Source: Glossina fuscipes | Lineage: Eukaryota; Arthropoda; Insecta; Diptera; Glossinidae | DNA: 64,000 nt | Direction: 5' to 3' | Assembly (NCBI RefSeq): GCF_014805625.2 | Contig: NW_023998630.1 | Location: forward strand, 1,597,102 to 1,661,101 | Part shown: positions 17,215-30,203 of the stretch, in pieces | Position numbering within the stretch: position 1 is the stretch's first letter | Layout: every line of letters starts with the position of its first letter | Notes under the pieces: generated by a model | What the model was told of the DNA's origin: nothing | The model's input: the letters and a program-made list of their open reading frames with translations, nothing else | The model's database searches: none | Position numbers and translations under genes: made by a program

Positions 17215-17490
17215 GAGTGGCATAGTCATTTTGTCAAAGCGTTTGCAACGCCCGAGACACCATAAAATATATATTTATTTGGTCAGTCCGCTTGTCCTTC
17301 TGTAAACCTTCTCTAAAATGCAAAAATAAAGCTATCGACTTCAAATTTTGCAGAAACGTTGAACCTTCTTGACTCAGACTGGTATCAGGCTGGTTGACAG
17401 ACACGCCTACAGTAATACGTATACTGAGAACACCTCTGTCTCTAAAACGGAATAAAATAATGGTCCTCTGTTCATTACTCATAATTTACA
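17215..17490 (+). repeat. Dispersed repeat copy
   Basis: It reads CATAGTCATTTTGTC, then GTTTGCAACGCCCGAGACAC, then a TATATATT stretch and GGTCAGTCCGCTTGTCC. These are the same ordered blocks as in the copies at 22.7 kb and 29.9 kb. The 82-codon minus-strand frame over it is spurious. Confidence 0.6.
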
Positions 17491-20400
17491 GCAGATAAAC
17501 CTACAAACATTTGACCCTGGGAAACGTTGTAGTACCTGTAGTTTGTCTTAATTTCATCGTTTTTTAAATACCTTTACAAAGCGCAGAAGCAAGACTCAAA
17601 AACGCCATAAAAAATACAAGTTCTAGGCCAATTTCAAATTCGTAATGTAACTATACATGTCCATCGATTCATCTATCCATTTGTCTGACGGCCCAACTGC
17701 GTACTTTATCGAAAGAGTGATGTGAAGGTTTAGGGCATTTGTGTGTACGGGCATCAACCAGTTAAAGTCATACACATAAACGCAAGGCAGATGAACATAA
17801 TGAGAAAATTTACATCATATGCCAATGATAGATATTATGATGAACATTAGGAATTTTTCAATTTAAGCAGTGCATTGAAATCACGATTTGCTTAGGCATT
17901 TTTTATACGATGAAATCAAGACCTTATCTGGATTTTGCTTAACAGACTTTGAGTCTTGTAGACTTCCTAAAAATTTTTTTCTCAAAATTTTCAGCTCTTT
18001 TCCGGGCATTTGAAAAGGCTGCTTGTGACAAACACAAATCCGTGCTAGGAAGTTACAGTCTAATCTGTTGATTTCCCATTTTTCTAGTACTCGAACGTAT
18101 AGACAGACGTCTTTATAAAGCGTTTGCGTTTACTGAAAAGCATTCGAAACAAAAACATGCTGATGTATGGTGCCGCGTATAGTACGCGGCAACCATTCCA
18201 TCTCCCTTCGCAAAAAAGAAAATATCGCTGACAAACTTGCAAAAGAATTTGGAAATATCCCAAATTTTTCAGAGAACACGCCTACAACGCCTATACGTCT
18301 ACCAAAACCGTGAACATCTTTGATTTCCGTGTTTTTCGCCTATTACTTATAAAGTACAACACATACCCAAATAAATTTTCATTTTTATTCTAAAAATGGA
18401 AAACATCAACCGAGCAAAGAGTATGAAGGTGTACAGTCATTTCTCTTTTTTCAAAAATCATGGGTATCAATAAAAGGTTCACTCATGACCGAATATAACT
18501 TTTGATTTGTTATTACTAATTACAGCTTGATGCATTAATGAAATCATGTACATTTAGTCTTCTAACTTTGATCCCACTCTATACACTAGTTATTAGCACA
18601 TACTGTGAAGCGTATTAAATCCTAAGCTAGCCACATAAATACATGTGTTGTAAACAGATCACGCTTTTTTCATAAATTACCAGTTTGACGGTTCAGCTAA
18701 TTAATCACAGGTTCAAAATGTATCAAAACTGTTCAGATGCTCTTAAGTTGTATACCGTTCGTTTCATTGTATGCTTTCGCCAATTTATCATCATTCCTAT
18801 GTCAAGTCTTCCGTTTTCCTTCCAAGCCATTTATGCGCCTACTTTATATACATACACTTCAAATAGTTCATTTTTTTTTTTGCTTTCTTAAGCTTATGCA
18901 GCTCGCAGTCATCTTTTCTGTTATGCCTTCAAGCTATCGTGCATATGCACCTATAATTTCTTACTCTAAGGTATATGAATGCAGAAATCTTAACAATGCA
19001 TTCATGATCCTATTGGGCCTGGTTGCCAACCCGTTTCTCTCATGCACTCAAGCTACTCTACTAATACCACTTATGCTCGCAAGCACTAATTCCGTTGTAC
19101 GTATTTTAGTTCTGAGTGCCAGAACACCAGTAGTAAGAGGCTATCGCGAATAGTGATCGTTCCGTAATTGTGCTTCAGCACTCAGCAAGGTAAGTAGAAA
19201 ATAATCTGGGTTTTTGTCAGGAAAAATGAAAACAACTTATCCGATCTAATAGCAAACTCTTGATGGCGGAAACTACTAGTCTACCATCCATAGGATTTTC
19301 TTAGACAGGTTAGAAGCAACCAGGCTATTTCTGAGACAGAAGGCAGGGACTAACAATCCACCTCTTGGATTTGCCCTTGGAATAGGCTACAATTTCCTTG
19401 ACAAATAAATACATTAGAATGGATGGAACCTTCTTAATTTAGGCAATTGCAACTTCTATCGCTGAAATACAACGTGTTTCCTTTTTAAGAACGGGCAAAC
19501 GGAGTAAAACCGAGAAATCTAGCGTCTGGCCGATAATTCTATACGCTGAATGTTGATAAATCAACCGAACCGTTATATCCCGAGCTATCTGGATGAGTTA
19601 TATATAATAATGTACTACAAATTCCTTTTCTCTATCAGACAACGCGTGACGTACACTGTTTCTCAAAGTCAGAAGTTTTCAGTAAGGATCAGTTGTGTAC
19701 CGCCGCCAATTATGGGCGAACTGTACGACTTATCTTCAGTAGGCATTGCCATCGCAATGTAGCACTTGTTGTATTGATCGGGAGAGAGTAATCAAAGACA
19801 TTTTGTTTCTGAACACGCCCTTACCATACGGAAAAAGTTCAAGACGACTTTCAAAAATATTTAGGTCGCGGCCTAACCACCCTACAGTTATTCCAATTTC
19901 GACTGTTCAAAATAAAACGTTATATGGGAGGCGGTCGAAAAAATGGTTCGATCCGAACCATTTCCAATAGCGTTTATCCTTGGGCCAAAATATGCCAGTG
20001 TACCATCAAAGTACCTTAAGAATAGCAACCTGCATGTTGAATACAAGGACATCAGGCGGACCGACAGGTTTAAACCAAATCAGAAAGTGATTTTGAATTA
20101 ATCGGTATAAAAAGATTTTGCTTTCATCCAGCCAAGTTTAATGCATTCGTGTACTACAAAGTGGACCCTATCGTAGATCTTGAACTAAAATCTCCTTTTG
20201 TACGTTAAAAATATTGTTAACAATGTATCTACCATATATGCCCCGTCGTACTTAAAAACGTTTTCAAAGATATTGATTGCAGTTTTGCAAACCGTCGCGT
20301 TCTTTTTAACCCATTTGATGATGGTTCTATATCACCATTATAAGTTCATATTAGGACAAAAACGTTTTCAAGAAAATGAAACGAATCTCAATGAAAATAC

Positions 20401-20929
20401 GGGTTATTTGGGGTTAGCGCGTTCGTCATTAATGAAAATGTCAAAAAAATTAAGAAAATTTGTAATGAATTTAGAGAAGACGCTAAAGAAACAGGAGCTT
20501 CTTGCGGATCAAGTGAACCTATTAAATAAACAGGAACTTTGTGATAGCTAAATTTATCACGCGCCATGGCATACTGCTTCGTTTAGCTAAGAAAAACGTA
20601 GTTTTGATATCGCATTCATTGTCGCTCACACGTGGCTTTGTGTAACTTTTATCCTCATTCAGTTAATCTCAAAAGAACGCTCAAAGAGCAACGTTCGATG
20701 AAAGAAGAAGAAAGTTACTTAATGTGCTCAAAACAGTGCTTAAAGTGGCACCTTGAAATTGTTTTTTAACATTGAAAGCAATATACCAAGAGCATGTATT
20801 AAAATACCGAATTTTTTTGAAAGTACTCCTAAAAATTAAAAAAATTAATTTGAAATATATCTTTGGAAGAAACAGAAGCTGTTACTATCTTTTTTTAGCT
20901 CATCTTATTAACTTTGTCAGCACAGTTGA

Positions 20930-21000
20930 GAGCGAAAGAGAAAAAGACATAAAAACCGCGAGAGAGCGAGTGAGCAAGAGAGAAAGAGAGAGAGAGAGGT
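20930..21000. repeat. GA-rich simple repeat
   Basis: Imperfect GAGAGA/GAGC units run for about 70 bp. GA tracts can bind GAGA-factor-type proteins in flies, but no nearby promoter supports a regulatory role. Confidence 0.7.
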
Positions 21001-21399
21001 AGACGGAAAGGGAGAGAAATTAAAATTCATTGTTGGCCAAATCAACTTGACTTCAGGCAGTTATGGTTATTTCATAGATCGACAACAGAAAGAGTAGATG
21101 GCCATAGCTAATTGACACAATATGGTAGCAAGCACATCGTTTATTGAGCTACAATGCAATAATTGGAAAGATGAAGCCAGTATATCCGATTTCCTTACGG
21201 ACGAGTATTTGAATGCACATTTTTGTAGGAAACTTGCACTTTTACATAAGGCATCTGCCTGTCACTGAAAATTTTCAATAAGAGGTTTAAGCGCAATGAT
21301 GTGATTGTCACTTGCATTACGAAGCATGTTTGTAGCATAAAATTCGTATGAGATTTCGTCGGTGTTATTATTAATATTAGTATTATTCCCTCTACACCA

Positions 21400-21650
21400 C
21401 TTTTAGTAGCGGTGAATAAAAAAGTTTGTGCGGGAGGACTCGAGATAAACCCATTTTTTATTATACCGATCTAAGCTTTCCCTTTTGTTTTCATGTTTTG
21501 GCCCAAACACAAACACTATTGAAAATATTTTGAATTGAACCGCTTTTTCGATCACTCCCCATACAAAGTCTTATTTTGAAAAGTCACTGTACGAATAGCT
21601 GCATTCTAAAACTGGTGGAAGCTATTTAATTTGGCCCGTGTCCCACTGTG
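21400..21650 (+). repeat. Second dispersed repeat, copy 1
   Basis: It shares ordered blocks with 57520-57760: AGTTTGTGCGG, then TTTTCGATCACT followed by CCATA, an AAGTC block, and TACGAATA ending in CTG. The shared order over about 200 bp supports one family; the class is unknown. Confidence 0.5.
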
Positions 21651-22165
21651 ATGCTTTTATTTATTTTTTAAAATTATAAATTATAAAATTTACAACAACT
21701 AAAATTGATTAAGAATTTGGCCCGATTACCTCATGTAGAGTAATTAAAATAAATTGGACATGTTCCTCAATTTTGTATATATTCTCCCGTTTCGTGGCTT
21801 GAATTTTTAAAGATGCAGAATCGTGATTTCACTCATCTTGAGCAAAATTCATGGGTAGAGGGTGCCCCTTTGACTTTGAACGACGTTTTTTATTTATGAT
21901 TAGCAAAAGTGCATAAATCCTAGACGCTCAACAAAATAGCTATAATGAAAAAGTTTTCTTTATACCTTCCGTTAATGTTTGTGCCATTGATGGTATTTAA
22001 TCGATTGAAATTGTTTTAATGTATATTTATTCACACATGAACACATATATTATACGGCCGTGCCTTTGTCGATATTAAAGCATACAAATTGTATAGTTAG
22101 TAGCGGAAAATAGTGCTATTTATCTTTATCTTTGTTTCCAAAGAAATAAAAGTTCAAGTTGTCAT

Positions 22166-22214
22166 TAAAATAAGAGGTAGTTGCTTGCAATAAAATAAGA
22201 GGTATTTGCTTTGC
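22166..22214 (+). repeat. Two-unit tandem repeat, period 25
   Basis: TAAAATAAGAGGTAGTTGCT and TAAAATAAGAGGTATTTGCT lie 25 bp apart. The near identity suggests a recent local duplication. Confidence 0.7.
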
Positions 22215-22674
22215 GTCCACACGGAAAAGCCTCTCTGAAAATAGAAAAGGTTCTTATTTATCATTCACGGGGAATTTTGTTTTTAATAAAAAAAGAGGAA
22301 AGAAAGACCTTACTAACCTTTTATTAGAAGAAAATTTTTTCTTTGCGGCTTCCATAAGGAAACCTAACTGTGATTCCTACTCATCCAAGTCCACGTACTT
22401 TTAAATGTTATTAGTGAGACGAGCTTTTTGAAGTCACATGCAAACAACGTTAAATGTAAATTAAAAATATGCATAATTTGCTAATTTTTTTCAATTCTAT
22501 AACTCTTTGAATATAGATCTAATTTCATGCCTTAAATTATTTTCGTTTCGACAAGGATAAAAGAATATGAAGCACGCTTGCTACAGCTTAAAAATTTGCT
22601 CTTGCCGAGTGTTTTAAAACCTTGCCGAAATGTAAATGAAAGTTATACGCAGTTTTATATCCACCGCCGAATGA

Positions 22675-22990
22675 TTGGGGTATATTAATTCTATCAAATT
22701 ATTGGAAACAATCAAAAGAAACTTTAAGAAACCTCATAAAATATATATATTCTTGATCGGCATCAAATTCCGTATCGATTTAAGCATCTCCCCTCCCTGT
22801 CCATTTCATATCTGCCGTATACATCCGCCTGGACGCTAAAACGACTACGTAGGCTTCAAACTGAACAAAAATATTGAAAGTTTCCACATCAAGGTAAGTG
22901 AAAGTGAGCTCAATCGGTCAAGGGACAAGCTCACAGTACAATTTTTAGTAAAAGTACCTTTGTTTTTTGAAGAAACAAATTGGGTATTTT
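22675..22990 (+). repeat. Best-preserved copy of the main dispersed repeat
   Basis: Block order: GGGGTATATTAATTCTATCA, a run into AACTTTAAGAAACCTCATAA, a TATATATATTCTTGATCGGC block, ATTCCGTATCGATTTAAGCA, then CCCTCCCTGTCC. Partial matches with the same order occur near 2.2, 3.2, 7.7, 10.2, 12.2, 17.3, 29.9 and 60 kb, on both strands. It has no coding capacity, so it may be a non-autonomous element or a fixed part of one. I could not find its ends. Confidence 0.6.
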
Positions 22991-25719
22991 GCTCATTTAC
23001 TCATAGACTGCAAGACTAAATTTTTGCTGGTGTGCATAAAAATTTCAATCACAGCCGAATATAATTTTCTTAGTTCTTTAGAGTCGTTTGAGAAGGTCGA
23101 TAAATAATCGATAAATACGCTAAAGATAGCTAGAAATTTTTGAGCAAAGAAGAAATGTGAATGGACATTGCAGCTTTTTTCCTGCATAACTCCTTTTTTG
23201 GAAAGACGACCTTCTGACTACAAAAAATATACTACTTTTTTTTTTTTTTTTTGAGTCTTAGAGTCCTCATCTTCTGCCGCACCTAAAGGATATGTACAAA
23301 ATTGAAGTGAAAAGAATAGCTTTAAAAAAGAAGCATAGGCTCCTCCTGTAGAAGAATATATTTATATAGCTCAGACCTACATACATACTTCTAGGTGGTA
23401 ATATGCTATATTTATGTTTACAAAAAGCTACTAGAGAAGCCTTTATATATATAATTACAAATAAGGTGCACAACCTAGAAGCGAGGATTAGAGCGACAGA
23501 TGGGATCACTATGCTACCATTAGTGTGTATAAATGGATCTTATGTTAATACCGTTTCAACGATTACAAAGTCTATTAATAACACTGAATGAGAATAAAAC
23601 CTGCGTCGTTAGAAATATTCCTATTGGCAGTATTAACAGTTATCAACAAAAATATATACATATTAATATGGTTAATGTTCAGACAAAGAAGATCGTTGTC
23701 ATCTCATTTTTCTTTATGCAGAATAGTGAATAGCCTTATGTCGATATCATCATAACTTTAGAAGAAGAAGAAGCGTCATCATGCATAACTGAATTGTTTT
23801 CTTATAAAAATAGCGTTAAATTAACCTAAGTATTTTCAGTGCAGTTAATTTTTTTGTGAAATTACTAGTATGGATGCATTTTCATTACAAAATGTTAAAA
23901 ATAAACTCGAGTTGCCATATAAAAGATTGCTTCTCGTTTAGTCGGTTTTATGGAAAGGGATCTAAAAAATTGGATCATCCAGCCTAAAATTTTTACGTCA
24001 ATTTACTACGTAGCAATTCTCGCCGCGATTTTTGAAATTGCTTTCATGTAACCATGTAATCACTTGTAACAGCGTTCGTTCTTGGGTCAAAACACATGAA
24101 TGTAAATATCGGATTAGTTGCGATATGTGGGCTGGAATTAACAACACATGGACAAGAATCAGTCGAACAGTCATGCTTAATTCCATCCAGAACAGGACTA
24201 ATTTTTTATTTTTTACGTCCTTCCATGTGTTGTGCGTCCTAAGTCTAATCCACTGCTCGCAAGACGGAATGACTTTAGCAGAAGGACGTTGTTCCGTTTT
24301 TGGTGTGACCAGAAGATTGTGTTCTTTTAAACAGGGAAAGAGTTACTATCAATAGCCCAAAACAAGGACATTAGGTTGGACTCTTTGCGATTACTACTTG
24401 TATATTATTAGTGGTGTAGTACCGCTGCAGCATATGATTATGCTGCATTAAAGGTAAAAAAACTTGAAAACAGACGCATTTCATACATAACAATATCCAT
24501 TACATATTGTATCTACTTTTATATAAGTTTTTGGCCATATAGTTAAACGTGACAATGAAATTTAACTTGCAAAATATCCTCCGCTTTAGTAACGAATCCC
24601 CCAGTTATTTACTTTAAAATATTTTTCAATTTCATTATTCCACTATTTCGATTGGATGCTTTTATTAAATGGAAAATTCATTTAAATAATTCTTCTGGCA
24701 AAACACAATATCATGTTTTAGACTTAATTCGATTTGAGTGCTAAACTTCTTGCCTTAATGGTTATCTGTTTAAACGTATAGAAGATTTACTTTTGTGTGT
24801 ACCTGTATACACATCAAGTTCTGGAGTGACTGCGAGCAGGATATTTAAAGTTTCTTATGCATAAATGAGAAATATGCTATTGTTTGCTTACATGTACTTA
24901 TGCTTACATGTCTACATATATGTCTCTATAAATCATTGTGTCAGCATAAATGTTATGCTATTTGTAAATTCCCAAGCATTTACATGTGCATGTATTTAAA
25001 GGAGCACGTTCCTTTGGTTGACATATGATTTAGCAATTGCATACTAAATTGTGATATCTTAGACGTAATATAAATAAGGCATTTGCCTTCTTGAACACCG
25101 AGTAATATTGTGATGGCAACAAAATTTTAGATTGGAGATTGTATTTAAAGGAGCTACTATTCTAAACTGAAAGAAAAAAAAAAAAATGAAAGACTTTTTT
25201 TGTATTATTACAAAATGAATCATATATACGTACCGAAAACGATTTTGAGAGAATTCATGTGAAATCGCATCATTTTCGTTATATGATACAAAAAATATTC
25301 TATCATATAATATTTAGTGTTCTGTCAGTTTAAGTGATTACAGAGTCAATTTGAAAGTTTTAAGTAAAGTTTCCTGCTATATGCGGGAAAGATAAAAATT
25401 TTCATCCTTGGATGAAAAAATGAATAAACATACAACATGGAAGTCGCACCAAAAACTACGTATTATTTTTGTTAATAATTACAAAAGAACCAGTTTTTTC
25501 CGACCAGAATGGAAACAGAAACCATGTAGCTTTGTCGTTTAATTTGAAGAACTACGAAATAAGCACTTCAAACACTTCAGATAATTAAAAAAGCATATAT
25601 ATTATTGAATTATTTAGTTTCGTGCTCAGTTCATCTCTTATTTTTTAGTGCATTTTTTACATCGGTTTTTATCTTTGCTTATATATGTTTTATAATTATT
25701 TCACCTCCATTCCATCATG

Positions 25720-26130
25720 TGTACTCAAATCAAATTTGGTGTTATTTCAAAGATTTTTAATCAATCCTTGAAATCATCTTTGTGTTGAAAAAGTAGTTTC
25801 CTTATTCCGCTTCACAAATGTGGAAATAGACATCACGCTGAGAGCTATAAAGGCATCCTCAACTTGAATGTCCTCCCTGAATCGTTTAAAGGAATTGCAG
25901 CATTTAGCTTTTGCTATTCAATCTTATATTTTTCCATTACAGTACGGCTCATAGAAAGAAAGATTTACTGGATGTCGTAAAGATTGGTTTTAGCAAAGCG
26001 TTTGACTTAGTTAGCCATAACTAATTGATTATCAAACTCCATGCCTTCCCCTTGTACTTGATGAAATGGGTTGGCTCTTATCTTCATATCATATAATTCC
26101 ATATATCATTTTATTTCAATTCTTACTTCT
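25720..26130 (+). mobile_element. Jockey-like LINE RT fragment A
   Basis: Frames give VISKIFNQSLKSS (about 25741-25780) and GFSKAFDLVSHN followed after a stop by LIIKLHAFPLYLMKWVGSYL (about 25983-26090). SKAFD carries the first catalytic Asp of the RT. VISKIFNQSLKS is identical in the element at 34.8-36.2 kb, so the two belong to one family. Stops and frameshifts mark it as dead. Confidence 0.75.
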
Positions 26131-26367
26131 ATATTAATATCCCAGAGTAATAAGAATTCAATACATAGGGTGAATATATATAATACTAAAGGTCATCAGT
26201 TCAAGTTTTGATGAATATATAAGATGTTAATCTTCGGATATTTTTTATAAAGAGTGGACAGATTTGATATTTGATACTGATTTTTTTTCTAGAAAACCGA
26301 TGAATATGTAAAAATTGTCGTCTATCAATATACCCACAATCGCAAAATACTCAGTAAAGTTTTTGTA

Positions 26368-26640
26368 TTATTTTTTTTTTTTATTTATAAACAGCCGCTC
26401 ACGGAGTGTCACCTAATAGGCGAGCGAAAAATAAGTAACGTTTATGCACGCTCGACTTGAGAGTAGAAACATTTTGAAGGGCGGGAAAGATCCGCGCATA
26501 GAGTTTGGCAAAGGTGTGCGCCACGTTTAAAGCACAATTATTTATGCAAAGTATGTCGTATGATGTTCTGTTTGAGCTGAAGGTGTGTGTGAAGGTGTGC
26601 TCGCAATGCTTGCAAGACTTTCATGTTTGCTGGTACTTTT
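26368..26640 (-). mobile_element. 3' end of a poly(A)-tailed retroelement
   Basis: The plus strand shows a 12-T run at 26371 followed by TTTATAAACAGCCGCTCACG and GC-richer sequence. Read on the minus strand this is non-coding sequence ending in an AATAAA-like hexamer and a poly(A) tail, as at the 3' end of a LINE. The body cannot be classified from this piece alone. Confidence 0.45.
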
Positions 26641-26959
26641 CGTTTCTTCTTTTGCATATTATTGTGCAAGTGATTCCGAGATAACTTTTCTCTAAACATA
26701 ATTTTTCAACTAAACTTTGGCTTTAGCGCTATCAGCTTCAACTGTATATTTCTGTCGTTTACTTTTAAGTTAAGAGAATTTCTTTATATATATATTACAT
26801 AGAAATAACTCAGCAATTTGAATAAGGCGTAGAACATTTTTATCTCTTTTTTCTTCTATTACCAATCCGTTATTGGATATAAGTGATCACAAATGGTTTT
26901 TTGTAAAATTCATCATATTATTATGTATTAAGTTGTATTATTAATTAAAGCCTAAAAAC

Positions 26960-27910
26960 CTTCTCAGCTCCTTGTGTTGTGTATGATTTCACCTGTAGCT
27001 CTCAATCCTGTCCATTCGTTTCCTACTCATGCCTCCACGACTTAAGTACGGCTTTTCACTATTAATTGTAGGAGTTAACAGTTTACCCGCGTACCATGTG
27101 TCCAAAATAATCACTTTTTCGTTTCCTAATACATTTTAATAGCTCACGCTCAGGCACCAAATCTGAAAGGCTTCTAATCTGTTCATTGTACTGATTTTTA
27201 ATGGCCATGATTTTAAACCATAAAAAGCCAAAAAAAGCTTTCGTGGAACAAAAGTGAAGGGATGGGCTAATTTCCCAGTGTGCTAGAATTTAAGCTTTCA
27301 AAACTTGAACGCTCTCTGCACACTTTGGTTATTAATTGATGTAGTGGCGTTTGCACATGGAGTCTTCGATCAACTTACAATTATTTGCTTTGGTGATCAT
27401 TTAGAGCTTAAACTACGGTCTGCGGATCTTGCATATTATCTGCTAAGATAGTTGTATGGTCCACAAATCGAATATTATTGATGAACTGTCCACTGATCTT
27501 AATGCCTGCTTCGATTCTTTGATGAGCTACTTGATAGATAGACGTTAAAATGAAGAGGAGACGAAATGCACCCCTGTTGCACCTCTTTGTTTATAGGAAT
27601 GTAATTTGTTCTCAATGCGAATTTTTGACGCAGCGTTTACCTTTACGACAATTCCGACCTTTAAGGATAACTATTAACATGTCATGCTATACTCTATCAA
27701 ACGCTTTTTCATAATCTATGGAACAAAGAAATAAGGATTAGAACCTGAACGCAAAATAAAACTTCTATGATGTCCATGCCTTTCTGCAAACCAATCTGAC
27801 TCAGGGCAAGTGATGATTTACCACAAAGCCTTCGCTGAAGAATATATCACAAAATCATTCATCACGAATATCGTTTATTAAATAGTTTAGATTATCATCA
27901 TTTATCAGTT
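26960..27910 (-). mobile_element. Decayed RTE-like LINE RT
   Basis: Minus-strand translation gives, in order, IGLQKGMDIIEVLFCVQVLI (about 27810-27750), IDYEKAFDRV (about 27722-27693), INKEVQQGCISSPLHFNVYL (about 27598-27539) and INNIRFVDHTTILADNMQD (about 27483-27427). These are successive RT motifs; FVDH stands where FADD is expected, so the active site is lost. A C-terminal stretch follows to about 26960. Several stops and frameshifts. The motif style differs from the jockey-like fragments nearby. Confidence 0.75.
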
Positions 27911-29049
27911 TTATAATCTTTTCATCGTTACCCATCGTTTCGCCTTTTATAATTGGCGGCCCCCCGTGATGACTGCATCATCTGCAGATTTAGTATCATC
28001 TGAGAATAATTGACTAGCACAACCTTCCCATATTAGTATTTTTCTTTCATTTTTATGTCAACACAAAAATATTTTTGTAGTGGCCATTTAATAAGGAATG
28101 AGAAAAAAAATGACGTTAAGCTTGGCAAGAAGGAAATTTCATTTTGCTAAATTTTCAAGCAATCTATAATCTGCAAATTTCAATTAAAGAGCTAACATAA
28201 GATTTAGCAATGAAAGTTTCAAACGCCGCCATTCCTACTATCTGCCGATAAGAATAAATCCATTTTTTTATTTATTTTCTCTTCTTTTCTATCCTTTCTT
28301 TTTAATGTATCATAAACTAAATTTTGTATATTGAATTATTTCCTCTTTATTGCAATCAATTTAAATAACTCTTCCAATTTCCCAACATTTTAGTAGTCAC
28401 ATTGATTTGACATCTGATTGCTTTGCGTTGTATTCACGAAACAAAGTTTAATTTCAAACTAAAGTACACCTTTACGTTTCGTCAGTATGATCTGAATCGT
28501 TCAGTGTAACAGTTCAGTAAAGTATGTCAATAAGAATACAAATCAAAGACGTTTTCTATACGTGAAAAATTAAGAAATTAGATATTTTTGTTTGGAATAA
28601 CAATTTTCTACTACTGCATTATTAATTAACGGAAATCCCGTTCACACATACTGCGTTTAAAATCTATTTTCGAAATTATGTTTGACCATACGCCAAACGT
28701 TGTTTAATATATTAGAATAGTTTTTTTTCTTAGTTTCAGACAATATTTCGTAGTTTTCCAGAATCTTAGCAATTTCCGTTCAGCTCAATCTTCTGCCATC
28801 CACCAATCAGTCTTGTATGTATATAAATGTATCCATGAACATTGTGAGGCAGGTTTCTGCCGGTGCTCTGGTACCGTGGCTAACTCACCGGACTCCTGGC
28901 ATCCTTCCGACACAGTATTTAAAATTTTAGGTACGTTTCGTTTTGTTTTCTTACCGTACGGCGATATTTTTATTATTCATAGAAAGGCTCGCTTGGTTGC
29001 CTCGTTCAGTAAGAGGAAAAATCACCGGACGACAGTAGAACCTGTTTCG

Positions 29050-29222
29050 GACTCCCGCCAAGGTTGTTTTTTGATAATCTTACCACATTCCAATCAGGAG
29101 ACTGTTGTCTTCTCAATCTTGGCTCACCTTTTGCACGATATTCGTTTGCTTGATCAGTTGTTTCCGGATCGTACGCGTGGATGCAAGCTTCATCGTCAGT
29201 AATGATACTTCTTATGACTGTC
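29050..29222 (-). mobile_element. Mariner transposase relic
   Basis: Minus-strand translation from about 29215 gives SIITDDEACIHAYDPETTDQ and then EYRAKGEPRLRRQQSPDWNV. This matches the region around the first catalytic Asp of mariner transposases (T-D-E-x-W-I-H-x-Y-D-P-E-T); the usual Trp is Cys. No second or third catalytic Asp was found, and beyond about 29050 the similarity stops. It is a different lineage from the complete copy at 53.8 kb. Confidence 0.75.
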
Positions 29223-29904
29223 TGGCAGTCTGGAGTTATTATTCACAGAAAAAACTCATTTTTGTATATTTTTAAAAACTCTACAGTAACTCTACAGCAA
29301 CTGAGTGTGTTGACATGGAACTCTACATAGATGTCAGAGACAATAGTACCAACGCAGCATTATAGAAATGTGTGAACACGGTTTCTCGAAAGTACGGGAG
29401 AGACTGGCAAAAAATAGGTTGTAGTTAGATATGTGAAATCTGATCATATGTAAAGATAAAAAATAAGAATTTGTGCAGAGATAATTGCAATGGGCCCGAA
29501 GAACTTCTTGAAAGCGCTTTCTACATGGAATACGCATAAAAAGTCCAACAAAAATGATGCAGAATTCATAAGGAATTTTTAAAGAATTGTATTTTTTACG
29601 TGACTTCACTTTCGTAAAATTACAAACAATCACACATTGCCTCCTTACGATTGCTTTTATCCGTAAAGTAAAAACTTGGCACCATTTACACAGCTATACG
29701 GAATTGCAGAATTGCATTCTATAAAGAAATAATTCAATTTTATATACAACTCCATTTGGGATATGGATTCTATCTAGAATGCGATAAAAAACTGCTATTA
29801 CATAGATACTATAGAATGATTGCCTTATAGTTTTCTTTTCGATGTGAAGCGAAGCTTGATGATAATTGATTCATTTACTTATAGAACAATGGCACCAAAG
29901 TAAA

Positions 29905-29975
29905 TATGCGGTGGAGGATTGTAGTCATTTTGTCGAAACATTTGCAATCCAGGAGGATGCTACGTAGTCTCCAGG
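29905..29975 (+). repeat. Dispersed repeat fragment
   Basis: GTAGTCATTTTGTCGAAACA followed by TTTGCAATCC matches the opening blocks of the copy at 17.2 kb. Confidence 0.4.
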
Positions 29976-30019
29976 AAGTAAACGCATCATTGAGTAGTAT
30001 AAAATACCGCATCTATTCA

Positions 30020-30190
30020 GATATGTGTTTATTTATTTATTTATTTATTTTTAATTCTACTTATACATGAAACTCAACTAAACAAATAACAGTCGAGTTC
30101 AATTGGCACTTAAAGCAAAACTTATATTAAATTAATAATAAAACTTACTATAAGTACAATAAAACAAATAAGAAGGAAAAAAAAAGAAAA
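30020..30190 (-). mobile_element. Likely 3' tail of a minus-strand LINE-type element
   Basis: (TTTA)n at about 30028-30052 reads on the minus strand as a (TAAA)n tail, the usual end of jockey-like elements. The adjoining 140 bp are non-coding. It ends against A-rich sequence just upstream of the plus-strand fragment at 30204. Confidence 0.4.
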
Positions 30191-30203
30191 AAAGGATGTA
30201 AAC

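Larger units (their letters stand above)
15851..25719. other. Intergenic DNA; repeats but no supported gene
   Basis: Apart from the repeat copies listed separately, I find nothing I can name. Frames at 16062, 18685/18737, 19550, 20198 and 24032 give no recognisable family, lack splice context and have skewed Phe/Ile/Tyr/Lys composition. A purine-rich GA tract lies at about 20930-21000. Around 18225-18290 the translation ADKLAKEFGNIPNF faintly resembles the end of a retroelement RNase H domain. Confidence 0.4.

Noticed and set aside
18225..18290. Possible retroelement RNase H end (ADKLAKEFGNIPNF)
   Set aside because: Very short, no other domain nearby; mentioned only in the region entry.
20198..20551. 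117-codon plus-strand frame with a Lys/Leu-rich end
   Set aside because: No recognisable domain; composition fits AT-rich chance.
24032..24355. 107-codon plus-strand frame with several Cys
   Set aside because: No spacing typical of a zinc or secreted Cys domain; no signal peptide.
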